From WLXB01 sp040221475 (GTDB taxonomy: Bacteria > Pseudomonadota > Alphaproteobacteria > Rhodospirillales > Rhodospirillaceae), in the NCBI GenBank assembly GCA_040221475.1, contig JAVKEJ010000036.1:186001-250000 (forward strand): DNA of 64,000 nt. Reading direction: 5' to 3'. The notes under the pieces were generated by a model. That model made no database searches. It was given only the letters and a program-made list of their open reading frames with translations, and had not been told where the DNA came from. The translations under genes and the position numbers were made by a program. Numbering within the stretch: position 1 is the stretch's first letter; the number at the start of each line of letters is the position of its first letter. Positions 1 through 8,335 of this stretch are shown here, in pieces.

Positions 1-136
1 CCAGGGTTTTGAGATCAGCTGCACCATCAGGATCGCGCACAGCCGCCCGCACACGCCATCCGGCATCGAGGTAGACTCTGGCAAAACCGAGTCCCAGACC
101 ACGGTTCGCACCTGTCAGTAATATCGTGGGCAACAT
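1..136 (-). CDS. Short-chain dehydrogenase/reductase (SDR), N-terminal fragment
   Basis: Only the first 45 codons are inside the window; the gene continues past base 1. Reading leftward from the ATG at 136, the product opens with a hydrophobic beta strand and a classical SDR nucleotide-binding turn, TGANRGLGLGFA, at residues 8-19, followed by a helix and a second strand ending in an arginine-rich turn (AVRDPDG), which is typical of NADP-preferring members. Its ATG overlaps the stop of the upstream nitrilase-like gene by one base (TGATG), so the two are translationally coupled. It is the last visible gene of the IclR-NhaC-nitrilase-SDR minus-strand set. Substrate unknown. The family assignment is firm; the function is inferred only from the family. 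Confidence 0.85.
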   Translation of the reverse strand, partial: MLPTILLTGANRGLGLGFARVYLDAGWRVRAAVRDPDGAADLKTL

Positions 137-1173
137 CAGCTGTCCTCCGCTTCGATGATGCCCGTTGCTATAAGCCGCGCCAGGACATCTTGCTGCACGC
201 CCGCCATATGATCCCGCGTTGGCGCACGGTCCGCCAAACTGTTCTTGGGCCAGATATCTTGCGCATAGGTATCGTGATACAAGTCCATGCGCTGACGGGT
301 CAGGAAATTATTGATCTCAGGACGATTACGGTAGCGGCGCAAGGCGGAGATGTTGATGTCTGCCAGCGCGGCCATGCTTTCGCCCTGCCCGGCTTCGGCC
401 AAAACACGGCCTTGGAAATCAATGACGCGAGAGCCGCCATCGCAGGTGTGCTCCCCCATGGGGAACGGCTTGTGGGCCGAGAGGTTGGCCGAAACCACAT
501 ACATCAGGTTTTCAATGGCGCGCGCCTGCTTCATGACGTTCTTCGGATTATGCGCGAGGTTCAACGGATCGGCGCAGGGGTGACACAGCACCTCCGCCCC
601 ACGCAGGGCCAAGGTGCGAATCAGTTCCGGGTACTGCATCTCCTCTGAGGCCACCGCGCACAAATTACCGATTGGGGTTTTGGCCACCGGGAACACACCG
701 TCCAGGCCATAGAGCTCAAGGTAACGATCCCAATAGTCGTGGGGCGTGGGCGTGTAGATGGAATTCAAACGGCGATAGCGCAGCGCAACGTTGCCCGTGT
801 CATCAAAAATGACGCAAGCTTGAAAATAGGTATCTGGAAAATTGTCATCCAGCTCATAGGCATTGGTGACCAGATAGACGCCGTTGTCTTGGGCGATCTT
901 GGCCAGGGCTTCGTATTCTGGCCCATCGGGATGAAACGCGGCCCAATCGCGCCACTGGGCGGGCGACTTGCCCATAGAGAAATTGGTGAACACATACTCG
1001 GGCAGGACCACCAGCTTCATATCATCGCCGCCCATCACTTTCGTGCCGGGCACCAGGGCCGCAGCGCGAGCGATGGCATCCATGATCATGGCGCGGGCCG
1101 AGGCCTGATCTGCTGCGCCGTTAATGGGGTAGCAGGCGAACTGAAGTGCACAGGCGCGATACGCAATCATCAT
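136..1173 (-). CDS. Nitrilase/carbon-nitrogen hydrolase superfamily protein, catalytic residues replaced
   Basis: A protein of about 345 residues with the nitrilase-superfamily layout. The glutamate of the Glu-Lys-Cys triad is present (LPEY, E59). The lysine position in the YRR segment is arginine (R135). The nucleophile position, normally C in a CYDxxFPE-like motif, reads SEEMQYPE, so serine (S176) stands where cysteine is expected; a cysteine lies four residues earlier (C172). An amidase or nitrilase reaction is therefore doubtful; it may bind a substrate or act differently. I chose the ATG at 1173 because GGAAGGGA lies just upstream; reading up to 1188 would need a TTG. It sits 22 bases after nhaC and overlaps the next SDR, so it belongs to an IclR-linked operon. 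The fold is fairly sure, activity unknown. Confidence 0.8.
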   Translation of the reverse strand: MMIAYRACALQFACYPINGAADQASARAMIMDAIARAAALVPGTKVMGGDDMKLVVLPEYVFTNFSMGKSPAQWRDWAAFHPDGPEYEALAKIAQDNGVYLVTNAYELDDNFPDTYFQACVIFDDTGNVALRYRRLNSIYTPTPHDYWDRYLELYGLDGVFPVAKTPIGNLCAVASEEMQYPELIRTLALRGAEVLCHPCADPLNLAHNPKNVMKQARAIENLMYVVSANLSAHKPFPMGEHTCDGGSRVIDFQGRVLAEAGQGESMAALADINISALRRYRNRPEINNFLTRQRMDLYHDTYAQDIWPKNSLADRAPTRDHMAGVQQDVLARLIATGIIEAEDS

Positions 1174-1195
1174 GGGTCCCTTCCCCAATTCGACC

Positions 1196-2722
1196 TTAAG
1201 CGGCTTTAGACCTCACCACAGGTGAGTTCGTTGAATCTTCTTCTAACCGTCTAATTTTAAAGCCGGTCGCGGCATACAGCATGGAAATCACCGGACTGGC
1301 CAAATTAAAAATACAAAACGGCAGGTACGCCAGCGTCGGCACGCCCAGGGTGCCGGCCATGAACGCGCCGCAGGTGTTCCATGGCACCAGGGCCGACGTG
1401 ACCGTGCCAGAGTCTTCCACGGCGCGGGACAGATTGACGGGATCGAGGCCGCGCTTTTTGAACTCGTCGGCATACATGCGGCTGGTCAGCACGATGGACA
1501 GGTATTGATCAGACGCCAACGCATTGGTGGCCAGCGCGGTCAAGCCCGCGCCAGCGATGAGCGAGCCATCTTTTTTGAACATCAACAACAGCGAGACAAG
1601 AATGCGTTGCAGCATGCCGGTGCGTTCCATCATGCCGCTGAAAAACATCGCGCTGAGAATGAGCCAGATGGTCGTCAGCATGCTGCCCATGCCGCCGCCG
1701 GACAATAGATCGTTCAAAACCGGATCGGCACTTGAGGCTTCAAAACCGTTGGCCGCCGCCAACCAGTAGGTATTAATAAGCGCAAGCGCTGCAGACTCCC
1801 CCTCAGGCAAGGCAGCGGGCTGCTGGACCATGCTGCCGAGCAGCGCGCCGATGAGGGTGCAGAGAAAGATGGCCACAAACGCCGGCACACGTTTGACTCC
1901 CATAACGAACATGGCGAACAACGGGACAAACAACACTGCGTTGACCGAGAACGTGTCCGCGATGCTCTCGCGCAGTTCCGCGATTTGGGATTCCGGTATG
2001 ACGTCCCCCATCATCAGGGTCGCCACCGAGAAAAACAGAACCGCAATCAAAAACGCCGGTACAGTTGTCCACAACAGAAAGCTGATGTGGGTAAACAGGT
2101 CGGTGCCCGACAACCCAGAGGCCAGATTGGTGGTGTCTGACAGAGGTGAGAGTTTATCGCCAAAGTAGGCCCCCGAGATGATGGCCCCAGCCGTCATTTC
2201 AACAGAAAGCCCCATGGCACTGGCAATACTGATCAGCGCAATGCCAATGGTGCCTGCGGTGGTCCACGAACTGCCGATGGCGACGGACACCACAGCACAG
2301 ACCACCAAGGCCGCCACGTAAAAGATGGACGGATTGAGCACCATAGAGCCATAGTAAATGATGGTGGGAATGACCCCGGCCGACATCCATACGCCAATGA
2401 GCGCCCCAATCGAGAGCAGGATCAGGATGGCCACAGAAGACCGGCTGATGGATTTCACCACAGCATCTTCCAGGACTTTCCAGCTCAGACCTTTGCTTAT
2501 GCCTCCGCGCATACCAATGGCAGCCGCGATCATGCCGCAGGTGATCAGCGCGATTTGGGCCGGGCCGCCAGTGGTTTCGTCGCCAAAGGTGGCCACCGCA
2601 AAGGCGAGCATGAGAACCAGGAGGAGGATCGGGATTAAAGCCTCAACGAGGCTGACCTGCGGCAAATCTGACGACGACAACGGCACCTTAGCCGCTTTTT
2701 GATGTGTATTGGACTCGCTCAC
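1196..2722 (-). CDS. nhaC: NhaC-family Na+/H+ antiporter
   Basis: An inner-membrane protein of about 508 residues with some 11-12 hydrophobic segments. It carries the NhaC signature stretches GSSWTTAGTIGIA and GAYFGDKLSPLSDTTN in the first half and a second related half, as in the inverted-repeat antiporter architecture. Members exchange sodium for protons or move organic anions such as malate against lactate with ion coupling, so in this operon it could be a substrate carrier and not only a sodium exporter. The GTG at 2722 has a GGGGGG Shine-Dalgarno at good spacing; another GTG lies at 2731. It is followed closely by the nitrilase-like gene, and an IclR regulator is upstream in the same direction. 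The family call is firm; the transported solute is inferred. Confidence 0.88.
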   Translation of the reverse strand: MSESNTHQKAAKVPLSSSDLPQVSLVEALIPILLLVLMLAFAVATFGDETTGGPAQIALITCGMIAAAIGMRGGISKGLSWKVLEDAVVKSISRSSVAILILLSIGALIGVWMSAGVIPTIIYYGSMVLNPSIFYVAALVVCAVVSVAIGSSWTTAGTIGIALISIASAMGLSVEMTAGAIISGAYFGDKLSPLSDTTNLASGLSGTDLFTHISFLLWTTVPAFLIAVLFFSVATLMMGDVIPESQIAELRESIADTFSVNAVLFVPLFAMFVMGVKRVPAFVAIFLCTLIGALLGSMVQQPAALPEGESAALALINTYWLAAANGFEASSADPVLNDLLSGGGMGSMLTTIWLILSAMFFSGMMERTGMLQRILVSLLLMFKKDGSLIAGAGLTALATNALASDQYLSIVLTSRMYADEFKKRGLDPVNLSRAVEDSGTVTSALVPWNTCGAFMAGTLGVPTLAYLPFCIFNLASPVISMLYAATGFKIRRLEEDSTNSPVVRSKAA

Positions 2723-2814
2723 AGAACGCACCCCCCAGACCTTATATGGCCCTATAGTACACAGACCATTCCGAGAGGGCGAGTGGCCGCAACAGCATAG
2801 TCGTTTAAGGTGCG

Positions 2815-3585
2815 TTAAACTGCGAGCTGGCCGCTGATGGTGGTGCCCAGTTCAGTGAGCGGCGCGACATAGCGCGATTTCAATTCCGCATAACTGACAG
2901 CGGAAGGGATAAAGCGCATCGTGAGCGCACCAATAAAACTGTCTCCCCGGATCACCGGCACAGCGCAAGCTTTTTCCAGACTTCCCGCCCGATGATGGAT
3001 GCAATAGCCATCAAGGCGGGTTTCTTCAATGCGGCGTTTGACCCGGTTGACATCCAAAGTGCCTTGCTCGGCTTCCAACAGCCGCAAATAGGTCTCGCGT
3101 CCCTGATCCGTGCTATAGGCGAGAAACACCATACCGCTGGCCGTATCAAACACCGGAATGCGGAACCCCAAATTATAGCGTTGCAACGCAAGAGGGCTGG
3201 TATGATCCGTATTGTAGCGCACCACCATATCCAAACCCGAGGGCGTGGTCAGGACCAGCGGCCAGGTCAGATCATCCGCCGCCGCATTGATGGCTTGGAT
3301 GGCAGAGTCGGTGAGCGCACTCCACCGGTCATAGCCATGGGACAGACGCGTAACCTGCTCTGTGACTTCATAGGTTTTAGAGCCGTCGTGTCGGCGGATC
3401 ATGCCGACTTCGATCAACGTTTCAATGAGACGCACCACAGTTGCGCGTGGCAACTCGACACGACGCGCGACTTCAGACGCACGCATGGGGCCATGGCCAC
3501 TGATTTCGGTCAGCACCTTCAAACCACGCACGAGGGACCTGTTGGTCCGAATACCGGATTCCGTTTTAGCCATGTGCGACTGCAC
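2815..3585 (-). CDS. IclR-family transcriptional regulator
   Basis: A 256-residue regulator. Residues about 15-75 form the winged helix-turn-helix of the IclR family (SLVRGLKVLTEI followed by ASEVARRVELPRATVVRLIETL), and the remaining part is the GAF-like effector-binding domain. Family members sense small aromatic or organic acids and usually control the adjacent catabolic operon. Here it lies 5 prime of nhaC, the nitrilase-like gene and the SDR on the same strand, with an 83-92 base gap, and is the likely controller of that set. The start is GTG at 3585; an ATG four codons inside is an alternative. A GTTGCAAC palindrome (3591-3598) and a strong dyad at 3605-3631 lie directly upstream and could be operator sites. 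Effector unknown. Confidence 0.9.
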   Translation of the reverse strand: MQSHMAKTESGIRTNRSLVRGLKVLTEISGHGPMRASEVARRVELPRATVVRLIETLIEVGMIRRHDGSKTYEVTEQVTRLSHGYDRWSALTDSAIQAINAAADDLTWPLVLTTPSGLDMVVRYNTDHTSPLALQRYNLGFRIPVFDTASGMVFLAYSTDQGRETYLRLLEAEQGTLDVNRVKRRIEETRLDGYCIHHRAGSLEKACAVPVIRGDSFIGALTMRFIPSAVSYAELKSRYVAPLTELGTTISGQLAV

Positions 3586-3604
3586 TCATTGTTGCAACTC
3601 CCCG

Positions 3605-3644
3605 CCTCGTCAGACGCAGCGTCTGGTGAGGTTGTTTTTCTTTT
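3605..3644 (+). terminator. Strong hairpin with T-tract, no plus-strand gene before it
   Basis: CCTC-GT-CAGACGC (3605-3617) pairs with GCGTCTG-GT-GAGG (3619-3631) around a nominal single-base loop (in practice the top pairs open). The plus strand then reads TTGTTTTTCTTTT to 3644. This is a textbook intrinsic terminator for plus-strand transcripts, yet it lies in the divergent gap behind the 5 prime end of the IclR gene, where no plus-strand gene precedes it. Alternatively the dyad is an operator. Confidence 0.6.
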
Positions 3645-3772
3645 AGCATAGCGGAAGTAATCGTTGACGTCTGCGATAATTGGTATCTGCAATACTTAAC
3701 CGTGATTTTCCTGCGGCTTTAGAAATAATCTCACCCAAAATTTGCATGCGTTGCCACTTGCCTGAAACGCGG

Positions 3773-3800
3773 CTTGAGTGAGATGCCACTTGAGTGAGAT
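3773..3800 (+). repeat. Tandem 12-base direct repeat ahead of a gene start
   Basis: CTTGAGTGAGAT occurs at 3773-3784 and 3789-3800, with a 16-base period. It lies just upstream of the ATG at 3811, which points to that ATG over the GTG at 3778, since the latter would put the repeat inside the coding sequence. It may be a regulator site or a slippage product. Confidence 0.5.
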
Positions 3801-3810
3801 AACACGGGCT

Positions 3811-4578
3811 ATGCGTACTGCCTTGCTTCAATCTTATCGCACCACGGCACAGCCGGACTGGGTTGTCACCTGCATGGCGAGCGTCAACGCCTTAGCAACC
3901 CAAAACCACTGGGCCTATCAATTCCGGGGGGACGACCTCTTTGATCTGGTCCCCCAGGGACTTCTGGACAAATTCGCCACGCAAAAGCCGTTGCTATGCG
4001 ATATTGCCCGTTTGGCCTGGGCCAAAGAAGTATTTACGCATCAACCCGACATTGACCGTGTGATTTGGCTGGATGCTGACGTTTATGTGTTTGAACCGAA
4101 AAGACTGAACTTCAACCCCGCCGCAGACTTTGCCCTCGGGCGGCAGATTTGGATACAACCGCACAGCAGTGGACGCCTGAAAAGTTTCCGGCAGGTGCAT
4201 AATGCGGTGCTTGCGTTTAACCGGCACTCTTCGGTTTTGGATTTTCTATTGGAGTCCGTTTTAACGCTCGCCAACCGCCACGAAGGTCCGGCTTCGCCTC
4301 AACTGCTGGGGCCAAAACTGCTGACGGCATTACATAACATTCTGGGGTTTGCCGTGATCGAGTCCATCGGTATGGCCAGTCCACTGGTTTTGCGTGACCT
4401 GGCCAACGGCGGGGGTGAAGCCTTGGAGCAACTGACCGCTGACAGTGCAACCGCCTTGGGTGCCCTTAACCTCTGCACGTCTTACCAGGGGCAAACCGTG
4501 GACGGTGTGACCTGCACGGCTGAGCTGTTTGAAAACGCCATAACAGCCTTGAAGAACGGCGCGATGAAGGCCCGTTGA
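3811..4578 (+). CDS. Putative glycosyltransferase with DxD motif
   Basis: A 255-residue protein. Around residue 85 it has VIWLDADVYVF, a hydrophobic strand running into a DxD motif of the kind that binds the metal and nucleotide sugar in GT-A fold enzymes of the GT8/GT32 type. Upstream, the segment QKPLLCDIARLAWAKEVF resembles the conserved helix in which such enzymes record the current holder of the sugar acceptor. No transmembrane segment or signal peptide is seen, so it is probably cytoplasmic. It stands alone between the IclR gene and the large pseudopilin-like gene, both in separate transcription units. A GTG at 3778 would add 11 residues, but the ATG is the more natural N-terminus. Donor and acceptor are unknown; I rate the fold assignment as moderate. 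Confidence 0.6.
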   Translation: MRTALLQSYRTTAQPDWVVTCMASVNALATQNHWAYQFRGDDLFDLVPQGLLDKFATQKPLLCDIARLAWAKEVFTHQPDIDRVIWLDADVYVFEPKRLNFNPAADFALGRQIWIQPHSSGRLKSFRQVHNAVLAFNRHSSVLDFLLESVLTLANRHEGPASPQLLGPKLLTALHNILGFAVIESIGMASPLVLRDLANGGGEALEQLTADSATALGALNLCTSYQGQTVDGVTCTAELFENAITALKNGAMKAR

Positions 4579-4581
4579 TAA

Positions 4582-4677
4582 ACCCAGCCGTTAAATTAAA
4601 GATCCGCACGACTGTAAAGGCCCCTCAAACATTGCGCCTAAGCCCAATAAAAGGGGCGTGCGACGGACGGGTTGGGT
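4582..4677 (+). other. Possible structured RNA element in the leader of the pseudopilin-like gene
   Basis: Within the 291-base gap 4579-4869, nested complementary segments appear: ACCCA (4582-4586) with TGGGT (4673-4677), CGCACG (4605-4610) with CGTGCG (4657-4662), and CCCCT (4621-4625) with AGGGG (4652-4656). Together they could fold into a roughly 95-nucleotide branched stem. I cannot match it to a known riboswitch. The rest of the gap (4678-4869) is AT-rich and presumably holds the promoter of the gene at 4870. Base pairing is visible, function is speculation. Confidence 0.3.
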
Positions 4678-4869
4678 CATCGCAGCAACGCCCGTCAACA
4701 CTAAAGCGTTACTTGGTATATATGTAAGAGACACTTGAGCACAGAGATACACTTATTACGTGTGTAACAAAAATTAACTTCAATTTATAAGAATATATTG
4801 CCCTTATCCTGTAGATTTAGGGTTGTGCGGTTTTTCTGCAGGCAGACGGTGATCTTAAAGGTTCAAGGC

Positions 4870-7800
4870 ATGAAATTTCAGTCAGTGATGCAATGGTTTC
4901 GAGCTCTTAAACCTGCTCGGGACCATGCTGTGCGGGATGATGCCGGGCAGGCAGCGTTGGTCATCATCACGGTTGTGATTATTGCGGCGGGCGTCGCCAT
5001 CAGCCAGACCCAACTGATGAATTCCCGGCGCGGCTTAGAAGTGACGCAGGCGCAACGTGCCAATTTTAAACTGATTAAAGATGCCATTGAAGTCGCCGCC
5101 ATTCAGGACGCCAACTTCCTGCTGCCATGTCCGTCAGATCCAACGATACCTGGTAGTCTCGGCACATCTGTTGGGAATAATGGCACCATCTGCAACCTGA
5201 ACCGGGGCATCGTCCCATGGACGACTCTTGGGTTGCCGCGATCAAGCGCCATTGACCCCCAGGGCAACTACATCACCTACATCGTCGACAACACCAATAT
5301 CAGCGTCTGCAACGGAGAGAACGCGCGGGTTGGCACGTTAAACGAAGCCGAGGGCGGCACGGATTTTACATATGCGCTCATCAGTCACGGCGAAAATGGC
5401 TTCGGTGGCTATAACAGCAACAGTGGCAATCAAACTCAAATCCCAACCTCAGCCCTTGAATTAGATAACTGCCCAAATCCGTCCGGGGCAGGATGTGACC
5501 CGGGCACCAACAACGAATTCCGCGCGGGGCCTTTCGACGAAACCGATGGCACCAGCGAATTCGATGATATTGTGCGCGCGGTTCAGGCCTCTGAGACCTT
5601 CACCGTTGAATGCCCGGTGATTAATGAAGATGAGACAGAGGTTGTCGGAGACACCGGCATTAGTTTGACGTCCCGTGAAGCCTCCACCGCTATGACCGGC
5701 ACGTCCAATGACGCAATATTGCAAACGCGGGCGATGTCAACCACCACTGACACTTCGACCAGTGAAACTATAACTCAGCTTGGCTTTACCGGATCAACAA
5801 CGGCCAACGCCTCCGCCGCGTGCGACTGGTTTGAAAGCCCGGTCCGTTTTCAAGACAGCGTTGTGCGTATGTATCAGGAATTCGGCATGCTGTCGGATGC
5901 TGGGGATGTCCGCGGCAATGGCATTGTCCTGGCGTTGATGTCTTATGACCCTGCCATCTACCGCCTCTCGACCACAAACCGCAACTTTATCTGCGGAGGA
6001 ACAGATGGGGATATGGGGTTTGCAAATGACCCTGTTGTCGCCAACCGCAACCTGCCCGATGTGCCGCGCATGGGCATCGAGATTGATACAGAGTCCCATT
6101 TTGATGGTTCAATTCCCGTCGATCCCGCCACGTTCAACAAAGACAATGCGTTAGATCACGTCGCCATCGTCAACGGCAACGTCGATCATATGGGATCACG
6201 CGTTACTATTGACAGTTCCACCCATGGCGATGGGCCGATCTGCGTAGATGAGATTACGCCGGGCGAAGGCGACCTCAACCCTGGCACAGCCAATGGCAAT
6301 TCAGATTTACAGGGTTGCACCCCCGTTGAACTGGAAATTGGCAGCAACACGGGCAACCCGGTTCAAGATGACTTCCACCGTTTGCGGGTGGAAATGCACT
6401 ATGAAACCGATACGGATAGCGTTTGTAGCGACCTCGGGTTCGTATCAGATTACGCTTACGTGGCGTATTGGCTCTACACGAGCAGTGGCAGTGGCATACC
6501 CTCCTGCCCGGAAAACCCTGGCACCTGTTCTGACCTCACCCAAGATTACGCCGAAACGCCAACTGGGCGATTCTGTATTCCGTGGTCTTCGGCTGCGGGC
6601 GATGAATTTGTACGCTATGGCCTGACCACCGGTGCTGCCGCGGTTGGTGGTGCTGGCCGGGATGAGATCAGAGTCCAGAAAATTGGCGTCGGGTCAGCAC
6701 GGATGCAAGCTTCAACCTCCGACTTCCCGATGGCCGACCCAACTGAAAGGTCTGGCGAGATCAATAATATTGTCGCCGCTGATGAGTATGAAGCCGTTGT
6801 AACCGGCCTCAGTGCGAATAATGGTGGACTCGCAAGCGGTGATTTGAACAACACAGAAAATACCGAGTCCGGCCTTATTGATTTGCCGAGTCAGGGGGCC
6901 AAGCTGGTCTCGGGTCGCGGCACTATTACGGTCAATTACGGCAACACCAATGACGGCACCCCAGAAGAACTCTGGGACGGCGAAGGCATTGGCGTTATCG
7001 GCGTCGGCAACGTGGACAATAACGCGATAGGTAATTATTGGGAACGCACCGTTGATAACGATCCCCCAACGGCTGATCTTGGGGTCTACCTGGATACCTC
7101 AAAAGACGAGTCCTTAACCGTCGAGTTTGACGAACGTTACTCACGAATGACGTTTAACCTGGGTGAGTTTTCGGACATCAATATTCCAGATGGAGCAGAC
7201 GGGGTGAGTGGCGATCAAATCATTTACGAACGGGTGATCGTGCGTGCCTACGACAGCACCAGCGCCACCCCAGACACACCCGTGCACGAAGAAACCATCT
7301 CAGCCTGCACAACGAACACCAGCAACGGCCATCACATGACAGTGTCGTTAGACCTGTCCGCTAACCCATCGGATAAAATCACGTTTATCCCTAGAACCGC
7401 GACATTGCTGGCGACGCCGCCGGTGGAAAACAGGTACGGATCCGAGTTCTGGCTGCGCGGCATCCAGGCGTGCGGTATGGATGCACCATGCGGTGTGCTG
7501 GCGGAAACCGACTGCTTTGTTTACGACGGGGCAGCGGTCAACACGTTCCCCACGGCCAGCTATCCCTATGGTGGCTTGGGTGCTGGGTCTGGCACCACTG
7601 GCGACATCACCATTGAAAGTGTGCAGACGGATGCCGGTGGCCCCGATTATTTGCGCTTCGAAGGCAATGGCGAAACGCCCTGGCTGTACCTGGAAGACTC
7701 AGGTGTGGATATTTACGCCAATGGTGTTGATGTTTATCTGGATGAGCACAACACCGCTGGCCAGTTGGCCCGCGAAGGTTTCTCAGTCGACAACACCACC

Positions 7801-8238
7801 ATCGCAAGTAACCTTGGAGAGTCCATCAGCTTCCTGTTTCACAATACCTGGGAAGAAGTTGCGCTGAGCATCGGCAAGTTTGGTCGTGTTGGCGGCAGTG
7901 GTGCCAGCTTGCGTGTTGAAAGCGTGCAGGTCCAGGGCTTCAGAAACGGCAGTGCCGTGACCGCCATTACAACAGTCGCTGCCTGCCATACTGACTTTGG
8001 CGATGCAATCGACTCAAACAGCAACAATGGCTCAAAAAGTTTTAACCTCGATTTCAACCAAGCGATTGACCAGATCGTAATTACGCCCACCACGACAACT
8101 CCACAGTCAACCTCTGCCAGTCAGATTGTTGTGCGCGGCATTGAAGGCTGCGACGGCACAGCAGCCTGTGCGCTGGCTAACATTAATGGTGCAGGTAACG
8201 ACTGTAGTGGGGGCACAATCGTGGTGCCATCACTTTAG
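4870..8238 (+). CDS. Large pseudopilin-like surface protein with L-type-lectin-like domain and duplicated C-terminal domains
   Basis: A 1122-residue protein. Residues about 27-46 form a hydrophobic helix followed by an amphipathic stretch (TQAQRANFKLIKDAI) and LLPCPSD at 84-90, the layout of pseudopilin-like proteins; the usual glutamate at position +5 is missing. Residues about 316-610 resemble an L-type lectin sandwich: GNGIVLALMS, a glycine-rich GGTDGDMGF stretch, MGIEIDTESHFDG, DHVAIVNGN, HRLRVEMHYE, AYVAYWLY and finally FVRYGLTTGAAA. Residues about 667-873 and 874-1122 look like two copies of one beta-rich module, each ending in RGI(Q/E)(A/G)C. The protein is acidic and rich in Asn/Thr/Asp, as is usual for exported proteins. 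I chose the ATG at 4870 (AAAGG upstream) over a TTG at 4798. Domain calls are by eye; export as a pilus tip or surface adhesin is inferred. Confidence 0.65.
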   Translation: MKFQSVMQWFRALKPARDHAVRDDAGQAALVIITVVIIAAGVAISQTQLMNSRRGLEVTQAQRANFKLIKDAIEVAAIQDANFLLPCPSDPTIPGSLGTSVGNNGTICNLNRGIVPWTTLGLPRSSAIDPQGNYITYIVDNTNISVCNGENARVGTLNEAEGGTDFTYALISHGENGFGGYNSNSGNQTQIPTSALELDNCPNPSGAGCDPGTNNEFRAGPFDETDGTSEFDDIVRAVQASETFTVECPVINEDETEVVGDTGISLTSREASTAMTGTSNDAILQTRAMSTTTDTSTSETITQLGFTGSTTANASAACDWFESPVRFQDSVVRMYQEFGMLSDAGDVRGNGIVLALMSYDPAIYRLSTTNRNFICGGTDGDMGFANDPVVANRNLPDVPRMGIEIDTESHFDGSIPVDPATFNKDNALDHVAIVNGNVDHMGSRVTIDSSTHGDGPICVDEITPGEGDLNPGTANGNSDLQGCTPVELEIGSNTGNPVQDDFHRLRVEMHYETDTDSVCSDLGFVSDYAYVAYWLYTSSGSGIPSCPENPGTCSDLTQDYAETPTGRFCIPWSSAAGDEFVRYGLTTGAAAVGGAGRDEIRVQKIGVGSARMQASTSDFPMADPTERSGEINNIVAADEYEAVVTGLSANNGGLASGDLNNTENTESGLIDLPSQGAKLVSGRGTITVNYGNTNDGTPEELWDGEGIGVIGVGNVDNNAIGNYWERTVDNDPPTADLGVYLDTSKDESLTVEFDERYSRMTFNLGEFSDINIPDGADGVSGDQIIYERVIVRAYDSTSATPDTPVHEETISACTTNTSNGHHMTVSLDLSANPSDKITFIPRTATLLATPPVENRYGSEFWLRGIQACGMDAPCGVLAETDCFVYDGAAVNTFPTASYPYGGLGAGSGTTGDITIESVQTDAGGPDYLRFEGNGETPWLYLEDSGVDIYANGVDVYLDEHNTAGQLAREGFSVDNTTIASNLGESISFLFHNTWEEVALSIGKFGRVGGSGASLRVESVQVQGFRNGSAVTAITTVAACHTDFGDAIDSNSNNGSKSFNLDFNQAIDQIVITPTTTTPQSTSASQIVVRGIEGCDGTAACALANINGAGNDCSGGTIVVPSL

Positions 8239-8335
8239 GTTTCGCTCTAGGGCAAATCAAGCTCGCCTCGCCCTTGCCTTCATCATGTGTGGGCGTCATG
8301 TTTGATGACAATCACAATCTGACTATGGACCACAC

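Noticed and set aside
2992..3651. 219-residue plus-strand frame antisense to the IclR gene
   Set aside because: No domain, and the strong terminator at 3605-3644 lies before its stop; IclR on the other strand is clearly the real gene.
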